Origin: Streptomyces flavofungini
Lineage (GTDB): Bacteria; Actinomycetota; Actinomycetes; Streptomycetales; Streptomycetaceae
Reading direction: 5' to 3'
Length of the DNA: 64,000 bases
Assembly (NCBI RefSeq): GCF_014650815.1
Contig: NZ_BMVR01000001.1
Location: 310,001-374,000, forward strand
Shown here piece after piece: positions 1 to 11,400 of this stretch. Under the pieces are notes generated by a model. That model worked only from the letters and a program-made list of their open reading frames with translations, made no database searches and had not been told where the DNA came from. The position numbers and the translations under genes are program-made. Position 1 is the first letter of the stretch. Each line of letters begins with the position of its first letter.

Positions 1-1
1 C

Positions 2-1303
2 ATGGTCGCCCTCGACTTCTCCGTACTGAACGTGGCCCTGCCCGTCCTCGGCTCGGACCTCGGCATGAGCCATGCCGCGCTCCAGTGGGCCGTCACCGCC
101 TTCGCGCTGCCGTCCGGCGGCTTCCTGCTGCTCTTCGGGCGGTTCGGCGACCTCTTCGGACGGCGCAGGCTGTTCCTCGGCGGGCTCGCCCTGTTCGGCG
201 CCGCCTCACTGCTCGCGACGCTCGCCTGGGACCCGGCGTCGTTCCTCGCCGGGCGGGCGCTGCAGGGCGTGGGCGCGGCGGCGATCGTGCCGACCGGCAT
301 GTCGCTGCTCACCACGACCTTCCCCGAGGGCCCGCAGCGCGACCGCGCGCTCGGCATCTCCGGCACGCTGCTCTCCCTCGGCTTCACCGTCGGCATGGTC
401 CTCGGCGGTGTCCTCACCGACACGCTCGGCTGGCGCTCCACGATGGGGCTGCTCACCCTGTTCGCCCTGCTCGTGCTCCCGCTGGCCCCCGGCCTGCTCC
501 CCGAGTCCCGGACCCCGGACCGCCCGCGCCTCGACATCCCCGGCGCCGTCACCGTCACCGGCGGGCTGCTCGCCCTCATCTACGCCCTGTCCACCGCCGC
601 CGAGCGCGGCTTCGGCGGCACCGACGTCATCGTCACGCTGATCGCGGGCGTGGTGCTGCTCGCCCTCTTCGGGTACGTCGAGTCGCGCGCCGCCGCGCCG
701 CTGGTCTCGCTGCCGATGCTGCGGCGCCGCAGCGTCGCCTGGGGCAACCTCGCCGGGATCGTCACCTTCTCGATGATGACGACGGTCGTCTTCGTCCTCA
801 CCCTCTACTTCCAGGACGTCCTGGACCTGTCCGCCTTCCAGACCGGCCTCGTCTTCGGCGTGCAGGGCGTGCTCTCCGTCGTCGCGGGCATGCTCGCGCC
901 CAAGGTCATCGGGCGCTTCGGGCCGCGCCGCACCCTCGTCTGGGGGCTTCTCGGCCAGGGGCTGTTCGTGGCCGCGCTCATCGGGGTCGGGGAGCAGATG
1001 TGGTCCGTGTGGCTGGCGGCCGCCGCGATCTCCGTGGCCAGCATGTTCCACCTCGGTGCGATCGTCTCGTACGGGGTGACGGTGACGTCGGGCGTGCCCG
1101 ACTCGGAACAGGGCCTGGCCACCGGCCTCGTCACCTCCACCCAGCAGGTGGGCATCACCATCGGCATCCCCCTCCTCGGCATCCTCGCCACGACGTCGTC
1201 CGACGTCCTGACGGGCACCCGCACGGTCCTGGCCCTCGACGCGGCCATCGTCCTCGCCACCGCGGCACTCGTGGCCGTGGGCCTGCGCCCGCGCCGCCCC
1301 TAG
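2..1303 (+). CDS. DHA2-type MFS efflux transporter, 5' end at window edge
   Basis: Integral-membrane drug/proton antiporter of the DHA2 (14-TM) MFS class. The first visible residues carry the TM1 signature LDFSVLNVALP (family form LDxTIVNVALP). FGRFGDLFGRRR is the loop 2-3 motif, and GRALQGVGAAAIVP is the motif-C region. Hydrophobic helices follow to the C-terminus. The ATG at position 2 falls at the start of TM1, whereas relatives usually have 10-30 residues before it, so the real start probably lies outside the window. No regulator is visible. It converges on the YjbR gene across a strong palindrome. Substrate cannot be read from the sequence. Confidence 0.88.
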   Translation: MVALDFSVLNVALPVLGSDLGMSHAALQWAVTAFALPSGGFLLLFGRFGDLFGRRRLFLGGLALFGAASLLATLAWDPASFLAGRALQGVGAAAIVPTGMSLLTTTFPEGPQRDRALGISGTLLSLGFTVGMVLGGVLTDTLGWRSTMGLLTLFALLVLPLAPGLLPESRTPDRPRLDIPGAVTVTGGLLALIYALSTAAERGFGGTDVIVTLIAGVVLLALFGYVESRAAAPLVSLPMLRRRSVAWGNLAGIVTFSMMTTVVFVLTLYFQDVLDLSAFQTGLVFGVQGVLSVVAGMLAPKVIGRFGPRRTLVWGLLGQGLFVAALIGVGEQMWSVWLAAAAISVASMFHLGAIVSYGVTVTSGVPDSEQGLATGLVTSTQQVGITIGIPLLGILATTSSDVLTGTRTVLALDAAIVLATAALVAVGLRPRRP

Positions 1304-1315
1304 GTCCGACCCATC

Positions 1316-1337
1316 GGACCGGCCCTAGGGCCGGTCC
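1316..1337. terminator. Bidirectional hairpin between convergent genes
   Basis: A perfect 10-bp stem (GGACCGGCCC / GGGCCGGTCC with a TA centre) begins 12 bases after the MFS stop and overlaps the last codons of the convergent YjbR gene. A smaller inverted repeat (GGTCCGA..TCGGACC) lies just before it. There is no U-tract, which is usual for Streptomyces terminators. Confidence 0.6.
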
Positions 1338-1681
1338 AGCCGAAGGCGTACGGCCCGGGGCAGCCCGGCGACCACCAAGTCGTACGAGTCCTCGATGAGT
1401 TCCCGGAGCTGGCGGTCGGGGAGGGCGCCGGACAGGGACACCGTGTTCCAGTGGCGCTTGTTCATGTGCCAGCCCGGGACGATCTCGGGGTGCGCAGCCC
1501 GGAGTTGGAGGGCGATCTCCGGCTCGCACTTGAGGTTCACGCGCAGGGGGTCCGCGTCCAGCGCCGACAGGGCGAAGAGCTTCCCGGCGACCTTGAAGAC
1601 CGAGGTGTCCGGGCCGAAGGGGAACTCCTCGACGGTGTCGTTGAAGGAGAGGCAGAAGGCCCGGAGTTCGGCGGGGGTCAT
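1325..1681 (-). CDS. MmcQ/YjbR family protein
   Basis: 118-residue single-domain protein of the MmcQ/YjbR (CyaY-like fold) family. FPFGPDTSVFKVAGKLFAL near residue 20-38 and a HMNKRHWNTVSL segment in the C-terminal half are the family hallmarks. The fold binds DNA or other ligands in some members, but the cellular role is unknown. The ATG overlaps the TGA of the upstream CNNM/CBS gene by 4 bases, so the two are translationally coupled and this is the last gene of the phoH-ybeY-CNNM run. Confidence 0.85.
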   Translation of the reverse strand: MTPAELRAFCLSFNDTVEEFPFGPDTSVFKVAGKLFALSALDADPLRVNLKCEPEIALQLRAAHPEIVPGWHMNKRHWNTVSLSGALPDRQLRELIEDSYDLVVAGLPRAVRLRLDRP

Positions 1682-2994
1682 CGCGGGCCGCCTTCTCCGG
1701 GGCCGGGCCGCACCGGCGGCACCGGCTGCACCGGCTCCACAAGGACTGTGATGATCTTGTTGCGGCGCCCGGCCGCCGCCTCGGCGGTGAGCTTCAGGGC
1801 GCGCCCGTCGGGAAGGTCGACGACGGCCGAGGCCCCGGCGATGGGCACCCGCCCGAGGGCCTTGGCGAGCAGCCCGCCGACGGTCTCGACGTCCTCGTCG
1901 TCGTAGGACTCCAGGCCGTACAGCTCGCCGAGGTCGCCGATGTCGAGGCGGGCGGTGACGCGGTGGCAGTCGCCGTCGAGTTCCTCGACGGGCGGCAGCT
2001 CGCGGTCGTACTCGTCGGTGATCTCGCCGACGATCTCCTCGAGGATGTCCTCGATGGTGACGATCCCGGCGGTGCCGCCGTACTCGTCGATGACGACGGC
2101 GACGTGGTTGCGCTCCTGCTGCATCTCGCGCAGCAGGTCACCCGCGTTCTTCGTGTCGGGGACGAAGGTGGCGGGCCGCATGGCCGTGGAGACGAGGTCG
2201 TTCTCGGCGTCGCGGTTGATGTGGGTCTTGCGGACGAGGTCCTTCAAGTACACGATCCCGACCACGTCGTCGTCGCTCTCGCCGGTGACGGGGATGCGGG
2301 AGAAGCCCGAGCGGAGCGCGAGCGTCAGCGCCTGCCGGACGGTCTTGAAGCGCTCGATGGCGATCAAGTCGGTGCGCGGGACCATGACTTCGCGGACGAG
2401 GGTGTCGCCGAGCTCGAAGACGGAGTGCACCATGCGGCGCTCGTCGTCCTCGATCAGGGACTCCTTCTCGGCGAGGTCGACCATGGCCCGCAGCTCGGCC
2501 TCGGAGGCGAACGGGCCGCGCCGGAAGCCCTTGCCTGGGGTGAGGGCGTTGCCGATGAGGATGAGGAGCGGCGGGATGGGGCCCATGACGCGGGCGAGCG
2601 GCAGCAGGACGTACGCCGCGGCGGTGGCCGTGTTCAGCGGGTGCTGGCGGCCGATGGTGCGCGGGGAGACGCCGACGGCGACGTAGCTGACGAGCACCAT
2701 CACGCCGATGGCGATGGCGAGGGCCTCCCAGGTGGCGTCGACGGCCTGCAGGCAGGCGTACGTGACGAGGGCGGCGGCCGCCATCTCGCAGGCGACGCGC
2801 ACGAGCAGCGCCACGTTGAGGTAGCGGACGGGGTCGGCGGCGACCTGCGCGAGCTTCGCGCTGCCGCGCCGCCCGGAACGCACGGCCTCCTCGGCGCGGA
2901 AGCTGGAGACGCGGGCGATGCCCGCCTCGGCGCAGGCGGCGAGCCAGGCCACCACGATCAGGGCGACCGCGCCGGCGATGAGCTGGAAGGACAT
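1678..2994 (-). CDS. CNNM/CorC-type hemolysin-family protein (DUF21-CBS-CorC_HlyC)
   Basis: 438-residue membrane protein. The N-terminal DUF21 part (about residues 1-190) has about four hydrophobic helices. A CBS pair follows (about 205-330; MVPRTDLIAI and the VVIDEYGGTAGIVTIEDILEEIVGEI type of segment), then a C-terminal CorC_HlyC domain (about 345-425, MTARLDIGDLGEL-like). Related proteins are implicated in Mg2+/Co2+ efflux or homeostasis; the name hemolysin is historical. It follows ybeY by 4 bases and overlaps the YjbR gene, matching the widespread phoH-ybeY-corC arrangement. Confidence 0.92.
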   Translation of the reverse strand: MSFQLIAGAVALIVVAWLAACAEAGIARVSSFRAEEAVRSGRRGSAKLAQVAADPVRYLNVALLVRVACEMAAAALVTYACLQAVDATWEALAIAIGVMVLVSYVAVGVSPRTIGRQHPLNTATAAAYVLLPLARVMGPIPPLLILIGNALTPGKGFRRGPFASEAELRAMVDLAEKESLIEDDERRMVHSVFELGDTLVREVMVPRTDLIAIERFKTVRQALTLALRSGFSRIPVTGESDDDVVGIVYLKDLVRKTHINRDAENDLVSTAMRPATFVPDTKNAGDLLREMQQERNHVAVVIDEYGGTAGIVTIEDILEEIVGEITDEYDRELPPVEELDGDCHRVTARLDIGDLGELYGLESYDDEDVETVGGLLAKALGRVPIAGASAVVDLPDGRALKLTAEAAAGRRNKIITVLVEPVQPVPPVRPGPGEGGPR

Positions 2995-2998
2995 GGCG

Positions 2999-3496
2999 TC
3001 AGGAGACGGTGGGCGCCGGGGACGGGCCGGTGAGGCCCTGCTCCGCGCGCCAGCCGTCGACGATCGCCGCCTGCAGGCCGAACATCTCGGCCTTCTCGTC
3101 GGGCTCCTCGTGGTCGTACCCGAGCAGGTGCAGCACTCCGTGCACGGTGAGGAGCTGGAGCTCCTCGTTCATGGAGTGCTGCGTCGGCGCTTCCTGGCCC
3201 TGCTTCAGGGCGACCTCGGGGCAGAGCACGATGTCGCCGAGGAGGCCCTGCGGGGGCTCGTCGTCGTCCTTCATGGGCGGGCGCAGCTCGTCCATGGGGA
3301 AGGACATGACGTCCGTGGGCCCCGGCAGGTCCATCCACTGGATGTGCAGCTGCTCCATGGCGTCGGCGTCCACGACGATCACCGAGAGCTCGGAGAGCGG
3401 GTGGATGCGCATCCGCGCGAGCGCGTAGCGGGCGATGTCGAGGATCGCCTGCTCGTCGACCTCGGTTCCGGATTCGTTGTTGACGTCGATCGACAT
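2999..3496 (-). CDS. ybeY: Endoribonuclease YbeY
   Basis: 165-residue single-domain metalloprotein for 16S rRNA 3'-end maturation and late 30S quality control. The zinc motif [12 protein letters not shown] (three His ligands, HGxLHLxGYDH) lies near residues 117-128, and the MSFPMDE segment preceding it is also conserved. It lies 12 bases downstream of phoH and 4 bases upstream of the CNNM gene, a standard operon context in Actinobacteria. Confidence 0.95.
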   Translation of the reverse strand: MSIDVNNESGTEVDEQAILDIARYALARMRIHPLSELSVIVVDADAMEQLHIQWMDLPGPTDVMSFPMDELRPPMKDDDEPPQGLLGDIVLCPEVALKQGQEAPTQHSMNEELQLLTVHGVLHLLGYDHEEPDEKAEMFGLQAAIVDGWRAEQGLTGPSPAPTVS

Positions 3497-3508
3497 GGTG
3501 CTGTTCCG

Positions 3509-4618
<1,110 letters not shown>

Positions 4619-4773
4619 GGGCCGGCCACTGAGGGCCTGCACATCCTCCTCGTCACGGGACTCGCCGCGAGGCGACTTCTGCACTCCCAAGCGTACGACG
4701 CGCCACTGACAAGGCCTAAGCCCTTTTCCGGGACCGGCGGGGACGAACAGCGACGGGCAGCGGCGGACGCGCC

Positions 4774-5925
4774 CTACAGCGACCGGCCGAAGCCGATCGT
4801 CGGCACCGCCCGACGCAGCGGCCAGGCCCGGCCGCCCGCGGGCAGCAGGTCCTCCAGGAAGGCGTACCGCCGCAGGGCCACCGGGTCCTGCTCGTCGAAC
4901 TCGCCGACCCGCCGCCACCAGGCCGCGACCTCCGCCCACCCGGGCGCCGACAGGGAGCCGCCGAACTCCTGCACGGACAGCGCCGCGGTGAGCCCGGCGA
5001 AGGCGAGCCGGTCGGCGAGCGGCCACCCGGCCAGCGTGCCGGTGACGAACCCCGCGACGAACACGTCGCCCGCGCCGGTGGGGTCGAGGGCCTCCACCTC
5101 GATGGCGGGCACGGACGCCGTCTCGCCGGTGCGCCCGTCGACCGCGTACGCCCCCTCGGCGCCGAGGGTGACCACGGCGAGCGGAACGTGCTCGGTGAGG
5201 GCGTGCGCGGCGGCGCGCGGGCAGGTGGTGCCCGTGTACCGCATGGCCTCCTGGGCGTTCGGCAGGAACGCCTCGCAGTGCGCCAGGTCCGGCAGCGCGG
5301 TCAGGTCCCAGGCGCCGGTGTCGTCCCAGCCCACGTCCGCGAAGATGCGCGTCCCGCGCCGGGCCGCCGCGGCGATCCACGGCGCCCGCACCCCGGGCAC
5401 CAGGGAGGCGATGGCGGCCCGCGCCCGCGGCGGGCACTTCGGGGCGCCGCCGTCCGGGGAGTCCGCGTCGGGCGGCGGCTCGTGGCCGTGGCTGACCATG
5501 GTCCGCTCGCCCTCGTACGCCATGGACACCGTCACCGGCGAGTGCCAGCCGGGCACCGTCCGTGACGACGACAGGTCGATGCCCTCGCCCCGCTCCAGGG
5601 CGTCCCAGCAGTACTCCCCGTAGTGGTCGTCGCCGAAGGCGGCGGCCAGGGAGGTGCGCAGGCCGAGCCGGGCCAGGGCGCTCGCCATGTTGGCGACGCC
5701 GCCCGGGCTCGACCCCATGCCGCGCGCCCACGACTCGGTGCCGCGCACGGGCGCCGAGTCGAGGCCGGTGAAGATGATGTCCAGGAAGACGGTCCCGGTG
5801 AGGTACACGTCGCAGGGCGGATCGCCCGCCCTGCGCGCCGACTTGAGGGGATCGACGACGGTCTCCGCAGCCGCGGCGGGTGTCTCCTGCGGTACGCCGG
5901 GTGGTACAGCGGGTGGTACGGCCAT
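4774..5925 (-). CDS. PfkB-family carbohydrate/nucleoside kinase
   Basis: 383-residue ribokinase-fold kinase. The N-terminal PfkB pattern is CDVYLTGTVFLDIIFTGL, the small-molecule loop contains SSPGGVANMASAL, and the C-terminal PfkB signature DPTGAGDVFVAGF has the catalytic Asp and anion hole. The phosphorylated sugar or nucleoside cannot be assigned. A proline-rich leader of about 35 residues follows the chosen ATG. It sits 65 bases downstream of the deaminase gene in the same direction, so a nucleoside-salvage role is possible but not shown. Confidence 0.85.
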   Translation of the reverse strand: MAVPPAVPPGVPQETPAAAAETVVDPLKSARRAGDPPCDVYLTGTVFLDIIFTGLDSAPVRGTESWARGMGSSPGGVANMASALARLGLRTSLAAAFGDDHYGEYCWDALERGEGIDLSSSRTVPGWHSPVTVSMAYEGERTMVSHGHEPPPDADSPDGGAPKCPPRARAAIASLVPGVRAPWIAAAARRGTRIFADVGWDDTGAWDLTALPDLAHCEAFLPNAQEAMRYTGTTCPRAAAHALTEHVPLAVVTLGAEGAYAVDGRTGETASVPAIEVEALDPTGAGDVFVAGFVTGTLAGWPLADRLAFAGLTAALSVQEFGGSLSAPGWAEVAAWWRRVGEFDEQDPVALRRYAFLEDLLPAGGRAWPLRRAVPTIGFGRSL

Positions 5926-5990
5926 GAGGGCAACGTAACCCAGGCCTGTGACAACGCGTCGCGTACGTCGCCGGGACGGCCCGGTGTCCG

Positions 5991-6992
5991 TCAGTCGAAC
6001 TCGTACGCCGCGACCTCCGCGAGGTACCGCGCGCGCAGCGCCTCCTCCTCCGGGCCGCCGTCCAGGAACGCGGCCTCGAAGGAGTTGCGGGCGAGCTCGC
6101 GCAGCCCCTCGGGGCCGATGCCCAGGGCCTCGTGCACGGCGTGGAACGTGTCGTCCACATAGCCGCCGAAGTAGGCGGGGTCGTCGGAGTTGATGGTGCA
6201 CAGCAGCCCGGCCGCCATCATCCGCGGCAGCGGGTGCTGCTCCAGGATGTCGACGGCCCGCAGCCGCACGTTGGACAGCGGGCACAGCGTCAGCGGCACC
6301 CGGTCCCGCACCAGCCGCTCGACCAGCTCCGGGTCCTCCACGCAGCGCAGCCCGTGGTCGATCCGCTCGACCCCGAGTACGTCGAGCGCCTCCCGCACGT
6401 ACGCGGCCGGGCCCTCCTCCCCCGCGTGCGCCACCTTCCGCAGCCCGAGCACGCCCGCGGCCTCGTACACGGCGGCGAACTTGCTCGGCGGGTGGCCGAC
6501 CTCGGCGGAGTCCAGGCCGACGCCGATGATCCGGTCCAGGTGCGGCTTCGCGGCCTCCAGGGTCGCCATCGCCGACTCGGCGGACTGATCGCGCAGGAAG
6601 CACATGATGAGGCGGGTGGAGACGCCGTGCCGCTCCTCGCTGCGGTCCAGGGCGCGGCCGAGGCCCTCGACGACCGTGGCGAACGGGATGCCGCGCGCGG
6701 TGTGCGCCTGCGGGTCGAAGAAGATCTCGGCGTGCCGCACGCCCTGCGCGGCGGCCCGCGCGAGATAGGCGTCCGCGAGGTCCTCGAAGTCGGCCTCGGT
6801 GCGCAGGACGGCCATCAGGCCGTAGTAGAGGTCGAGGAACGACTGCAGGTCGTCGAAGAGGTAGGCCTTGCGCAGCTCTTCGGTGTCGGCGTACGGCAGC
6901 GGGACGCCGTTGCGTTCGGCGAGCGCGAAGGCGAGTTCGGGTTCGAGGGTGCCTTCGATGTGCAGGTGCAGTTCGGCCTTGGGGAGGGGCAT
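5991..6992 (-). CDS. Adenosine deaminase-family protein, adenine-deaminase-like
   Basis: 333-residue TIM-barrel metallohydrolase for purine salvage. Zinc/catalytic motifs are visible: ELHLHIEGTLEPEL at residues 6-19, HAGEEGP (catalytic Glu), RIDHGLR, and NSDDPAYFGGYVDD. Classic adenosine deaminases usually have NTDDP at the last site. As I recall, NSDDPAYFGGY and the LHIEGTLEPEL start are typical of the fungal Aah1/Pseudomonas adenine deaminase branch, so adenine may be the real substrate. Genome pipelines usually name it add. It lies 47 bases upstream-to-downstream from rnz on the same strand. Confidence 0.85.
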   Translation of the reverse strand: MPLPKAELHLHIEGTLEPELAFALAERNGVPLPYADTEELRKAYLFDDLQSFLDLYYGLMAVLRTEADFEDLADAYLARAAAQGVRHAEIFFDPQAHTARGIPFATVVEGLGRALDRSEERHGVSTRLIMCFLRDQSAESAMATLEAAKPHLDRIIGVGLDSAEVGHPPSKFAAVYEAAGVLGLRKVAHAGEEGPAAYVREALDVLGVERIDHGLRCVEDPELVERLVRDRVPLTLCPLSNVRLRAVDILEQHPLPRMMAAGLLCTINSDDPAYFGGYVDDTFHAVHEALGIGPEGLRELARNSFEAAFLDGGPEEEALRARYLAEVAAYEFD

Positions 6993-7039
6993 GGTGGCGC
7001 GTTTCTCTCGGGTGACTCAGCTGTCTCAGATGGGTGGTG

Positions 7040-7948
7040 CTAGGGGGTGCGCTTGGGCAGCGGTACGCGCATCAGGTCCCGCGCGACCGTCAGCTCGCCC
7101 TCGAACCCGGCGGCCCGCGCCTGCCGTTCGAAGAGCGCGGGGTCGGCGTACCGCTGGCTGAAGTGGGTGAGGACGAGGTGGCGCACCCCGGCGTCCCGGG
7201 CCACGCCCGCGGCCTGCCCGGCGGTCAGATGACCGTGGTCGGAGGCGAGCCGGTGGTCCTCGTCGAGGAAGGTCGACTCGATGACAAGCATGTCGCAGCC
7301 GTCGGCGAGGGCGTGCACGCCGTCGCACAGCCGGGTGTCCATCACGAAGGCGAACCGCTGCCCGCGCCGCACCTCGCTGACCTCGTCGAGGGTCACGCCG
7401 CGCAGGCTGCCCGCGCGTTGCAGGACGCCGATGTCGGGGCCCTTGATGCCGCGTTCGGCGAGCAGCGCGGGCAGGATGCGGCGCCCGTCGGGCTCGACGA
7501 GGCGGTAGCCGTACGCCTCCACGGGGTGGGAGAGCTTCGCGGTCTCCAGGCGGTACGAGGGCGCGTCGGCGATGACGCCGTCGGCGGCCACCGGCGCCTG
7601 CACCAGGTCGACGGTCTCGCGGTAGGCGGTGGAGTACCGCAGCCGGTCGAAGAAGTGCTGGCCGGACGCCGGGTAGTGGGCGATGACGGGGTGCGGCACG
7701 CGGTCCAGGTTGATGCGCTGGATCACGCCCGCGAGGCCCAGGCTGTGGTCGCCGTGGAAGTGCGTGACGCAGAGCCGGTTCAGGTCGTGCGCGGCGACGG
7801 AGGCACGCAGCATCTGGCGCTGCGTGCCCTCGCCCGGGTCGAAGAGGATGCCCTCGCCGTCCCAGAGCAGGACGTAGCCGTTGTGATTGCGCTGGCGGGT
7901 CGGCACCTGGCTCGCGGTGCCGAGGACCACCAATTCACGTACGGACAC
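7040..7948 (-). CDS. rnz: Ribonuclease Z (tRNA 3' endonuclease)
   Basis: 302-residue MBL-fold nuclease that removes tRNA 3' trailers. [23 protein letters not shown] is the RNase Z N-terminus, [10 protein letters not shown] is motif II (HxHxDH), and [16 protein letters not shown] and VLTHFSQRY are the later motifs. The length is typical of bacterial RNase Z. The start is a GTG. The tRNA-Ala genes in this window encode no CCA, so they need this enzyme before CCA addition. Confidence 0.93.
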   Translation of the reverse strand: MSVRELVVLGTASQVPTRQRNHNGYVLLWDGEGILFDPGEGTQRQMLRASVAAHDLNRLCVTHFHGDHSLGLAGVIQRINLDRVPHPVIAHYPASGQHFFDRLRYSTAYRETVDLVQAPVAADGVIADAPSYRLETAKLSHPVEAYGYRLVEPDGRRILPALLAERGIKGPDIGVLQRAGSLRGVTLDEVSEVRRGQRFAFVMDTRLCDGVHALADGCDMLVIESTFLDEDHRLASDHGHLTAGQAAGVARDAGVRHLVLTHFSQRYADPALFERQARAAGFEGELTVARDLMRVPLPKRTP

Positions 7949-8002
7949 AGGGGATCGTCCAAGCTGTTCGGGGTGCGGGCGGAGGTGGCGGTGCCGTGTC
8001 GG

Positions 8003-8356
8003 CTAGCCGGGGGGCCACTGGAGGCCGCGGCCGCCGAGGACGTGGGCGTGCGCGTGGAAGACGGTCTGCCCGGCGCCGGAGCCGGTGTTGAAGACGATGC
8101 GGTAGCTCTCGGCCTTCTCCTCGGCGGCGACCTCACCGGCCGCGCGCAGCACGTCAGCGGCGGCCTTCGGATCGGCGGCGGCGAGGGACGCGGCGTCCGG
8201 GTAGTGCACCTTGGGGATCACCAGGACGTGCGTGGGGGCCTGCGGGTTGATGTCGCGGAAGGCGACGGTCGTCTCGGTCTCCCGCACGACGGTCGCGGGC
8301 ACCTCACCCGCGACGATCTTGCAGAACAGGCAGTCGGCCTGCGGTTCACCCGCCAT
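8003..8356 (-). CDS. HIT family (HINT-like) nucleotide-binding hydrolase
   Basis: 117-residue protein with the CLFCKIVAGEVPATVV N-terminus and the histidine triad HAHAHVLGG near the C-terminus, typical of HINT phosphoramidases acting on AMP conjugates. The ATG at 8356 is followed at once by the conserved domain. It is 54 bases from rnz and probably co-transcribed with it. Confidence 0.93.
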   Translation of the reverse strand: MAGEPQADCLFCKIVAGEVPATVVRETETTVAFRDINPQAPTHVLVIPKVHYPDAASLAAADPKAAADVLRAAGEVAAEEKAESYRIVFNTGSGAGQTVFHAHAHVLGGRGLQWPPG

Positions 8357-8496
8357 GGGGACACCCTCCCGGGTCACTGGAATCACGTGAGTCGCATCGT
8401 ATCGGGGTGGGGTGCGGGGTCGGCGGGGCGGCAGTGTGCCCGAGGGGCGAGGGGGGGCGGGCCGAGGGCAGGCGCCCCCGGCCGCGGCGGCGACCG

Positions 8497-11400
8497 TCAG
8501 GCCGACGGCGCCCCGTCCCCGGGCCCACCGGGCACGGCGGGCGGAGTCTTCGCCGGGGTCACCTCGAGCGCCGCCAACGCCACGCGTACGGCCTCGTCCA
8601 ACTGCGGGTCCCGCCCCGCCGCGTAGTCCTCGGGGGTCACCACGACCTCGACGTCCGGGTCGACCCCGTAGTTCTCGACCCCCCACCCGTACCCCTCCAT
8701 CCAGAAGGCGTACTTGGGCTGCGTCACGAGCGTGCCGTCGACGAGGTGGTACCGGCTGTCTATGCCGACGACGCCGCCCCACGTGCGCGTACCGACGACG
8801 GGACCGATCCCGAGCGCCTTGATCGCCGCGTTGACGATGTCCCCGTCGGAGCCGGAGAACTCGTTGGCGACGGCGACGACGGGCCCGCGCGGCGCGTCCC
8901 CGGGATAGCTGAGCGGCCCGGACCCGCGCGGCAGGTCCCAGCCGACGATGCGGCGGGCCAGCTTCTCCACGACGAGTTGCGAGGTGTGCCCGCCGCGGTT
9001 CTCGCGGACGTCGACGACAAGCCCCTCCCGGGCGACCTCGATCCGCAGGTCCCGGTGGATCTGGGCCCAGCCGGGCGCCTGCATGTCGGGCACGTGCAGA
9101 TAGCCGAGCCGCCCGCCGGAGCGCTCGTGGACGTAGGCCCGCCGGTCGGCGACCCACGCGTGGTATCGCAGCGGCTCCTCGTCGTCCACGGGAACGACGA
9201 CGGCGTGCCGCGGGTCGCCGCCGCCCGCGGGCGACACGGTCAGCTCGACGGGCTTGCCCGCGGTGCCGACGAGCAGCGGCCCGGGCCCGGTCACCGGGTC
9301 GACGGGCCGCCCGCCCACGGCGAGGATCGCGTCGCCCGCCCGCACCGCGACCCCGGGCGCGGCCAGCGGCGAACGCGCGTCCGGGTCGGACGTCTCGGAC
9401 GGCAGCACCCGGTCGACGCGCCACGCCCCGTCCTCCCCGCGCGAGAGGTCCACGCCGAGCAGCCCCTGCCGGGTGCCCGCGCCGCCGCCCCAGCCGCCGC
9501 GCGGCGTCACGTAGGCGTGCGAGGTGCCGAGTTCGCCCTGCACCTCCCACAGCAGGTCCATGAGGTCGTCGTGGGTGGCGACGCGGGCGAGGACGGGGCG
9601 GTAGCGCTCCAGGACGGCGTCCCAGTCGACGCCGCCCATGTCGGGCCGCCAGAAGTTGTCCCGCATGAGGCGCCCGGCCTCGTCGTACATCTGCCGCCAC
9701 TCGGCGGCCGGGTCGATGGTCTGGCGTACGCGGCCGAGGTCGACGGTGATGTTCGTGTCGCTGTCCTCGTCGCCGGACGCCCGCCGGTCGCTCGGCACGA
9801 CCTTCAGCTTGCCGTCGGCCCACAGCAGCACCCGCTTGCCGTCGCCGGTGACCGCGAAGTGCTCGGCGACACCGGCGAGTTCCTCGACGCGGTGCTGCGC
9901 GAGGTCGTAGCGCTCCAGCTCGGAGCTGGGGTCGGGGTCCGTCGGGGTGGCGCGGGACGCCCCGAGCACGCCGTGCACGGGGTGGCGCAGCCACAGCAGT
10001 CCGTCCTTGGCGGCGCGCAGTGTGGAGTAGCGGGCGGCCTCCACGGGGAACGGCACGACGCGTTCGGCGAGCCCGTCGAGGTCGACGCGGGTCGCGGGCG
10101 TGCCCTCGCTGTCGGGCGTCTCGGCGTGCGGGGTGTCCGGGGCGTCGAAGGCCCGGCCGTGCCGCTGCGGCCCGAACGGCGAGGGCGTCGTGGCCGCGAG
10201 GGTGATCAGGTGCGGCCGGGCGCCGCCGACGAACGCGAGGTCGAAGACGTGGTCGTCGTAGACGGGGTCGAAGGCCCGCGCGGACAGGAACGCGAGGTGC
10301 TTGCCGTCGAGGGTGAACGCCGGGCTGTAGTCCCGGAATCTGAGCTGGGTGGCCTCCGACACGGCCAGGTCGGCGGTGTTGGCGAGCTTGAGCTGGCGCA
10401 GCGGGCGCGGCCCGGGATGCGACCAGGCGAGCCACGCGGAGTCGGGCGAGAACACGAGCCCGGTGGCCTCGCCGTGCTCCGCCCGGTCCACCTCCCGCAC
10501 CTCGCCGCTGTCGCGCTCCACGAAGAGCACCCGCCCGTCGTGCGCGGCGACGGCCGCCCGGCTGCCGTCGGGCGCCATGGCGAGCGCGAGGACCCGGCCG
10601 AGCTGTCCGGCGGCGAGCCGCCGGGGTGTCGCGCCGGGCGCCAGGCCGGTGGCGGGCGCGAACTCCAGGGCGTCGTCGCCCTCGGCGTCCGTCACCCACA
10701 CCACGTGCTCCTCGCCGTCCACCCGGAACGTGCGCGGAAGCCGCGCCCGCACCCCCGGTTCGGCGGCGAGCGCCCGGGCGGGCCCCTCGCGGTGCGTGAC
10801 CCAGTGCACGGCGCCGCGCACGGCGACGGCGCTGCCGCGCCCGGTGTGGTCGGGCGCGGCGGCCCCGAACCAGCGGGCGGCGCTCACCGGATGCGGCTGC
10901 AGGTCCGTGCGCTGCCCGCCGAGGACGATGTCCAGGCGGCGCGGCTCGGCGTCCACGAGGTCGTCCAGGAGCCAGAGTTCACCGGCCGCGGTGTACGTGA
11001 CGCGGGTGCCGTCGGTGGCGGCGTGCCGGGCGTAGAAGCCGCCCCCGACGGGCGTGTGGCGGCGCAGGTCGGTGCCGTCGGGCAGCGAGGAGTACACGGC
11101 GCCGACGCCTTCGTGGTCGCTGAGGAACGCGACGCGGTCGCCGACCCACAGCGGGTACTCGATGTTCCCGTCGAGGTCGGCGTGCAGCCGTACGAAGCGG
11201 GGCCCCGAGTCAGGACTGTCGGGGCTGTCAGCGCTGTCGGCGCCGGCCGGGCTGTCGGCACTGTCGGCGCCGTCGGCCCCTTCGGCCGCCGTCCCCGCCC
11301 CCTGCCGGATCCACAGCTTGCCCGCCGTGCCGCCCCGGTACCGCTTCCACCAGGCGGCCTCCCGCCCCATCGGCGCGGACAGCAGCAGCACGTCGCCCTG

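Noticed and set aside
1325-1337. Riboswitch at the first hairpin
   Set aside because: It is a plain palindrome between convergent genes and fits a terminator.
4619-6160. An N-terminal extension of PhoH by about 500 residues
   Set aside because: The extension is antisense or frame-shadow of the PfkB region, rich in Arg/Ala; PhoH's usual length fits the ATG at 4618.
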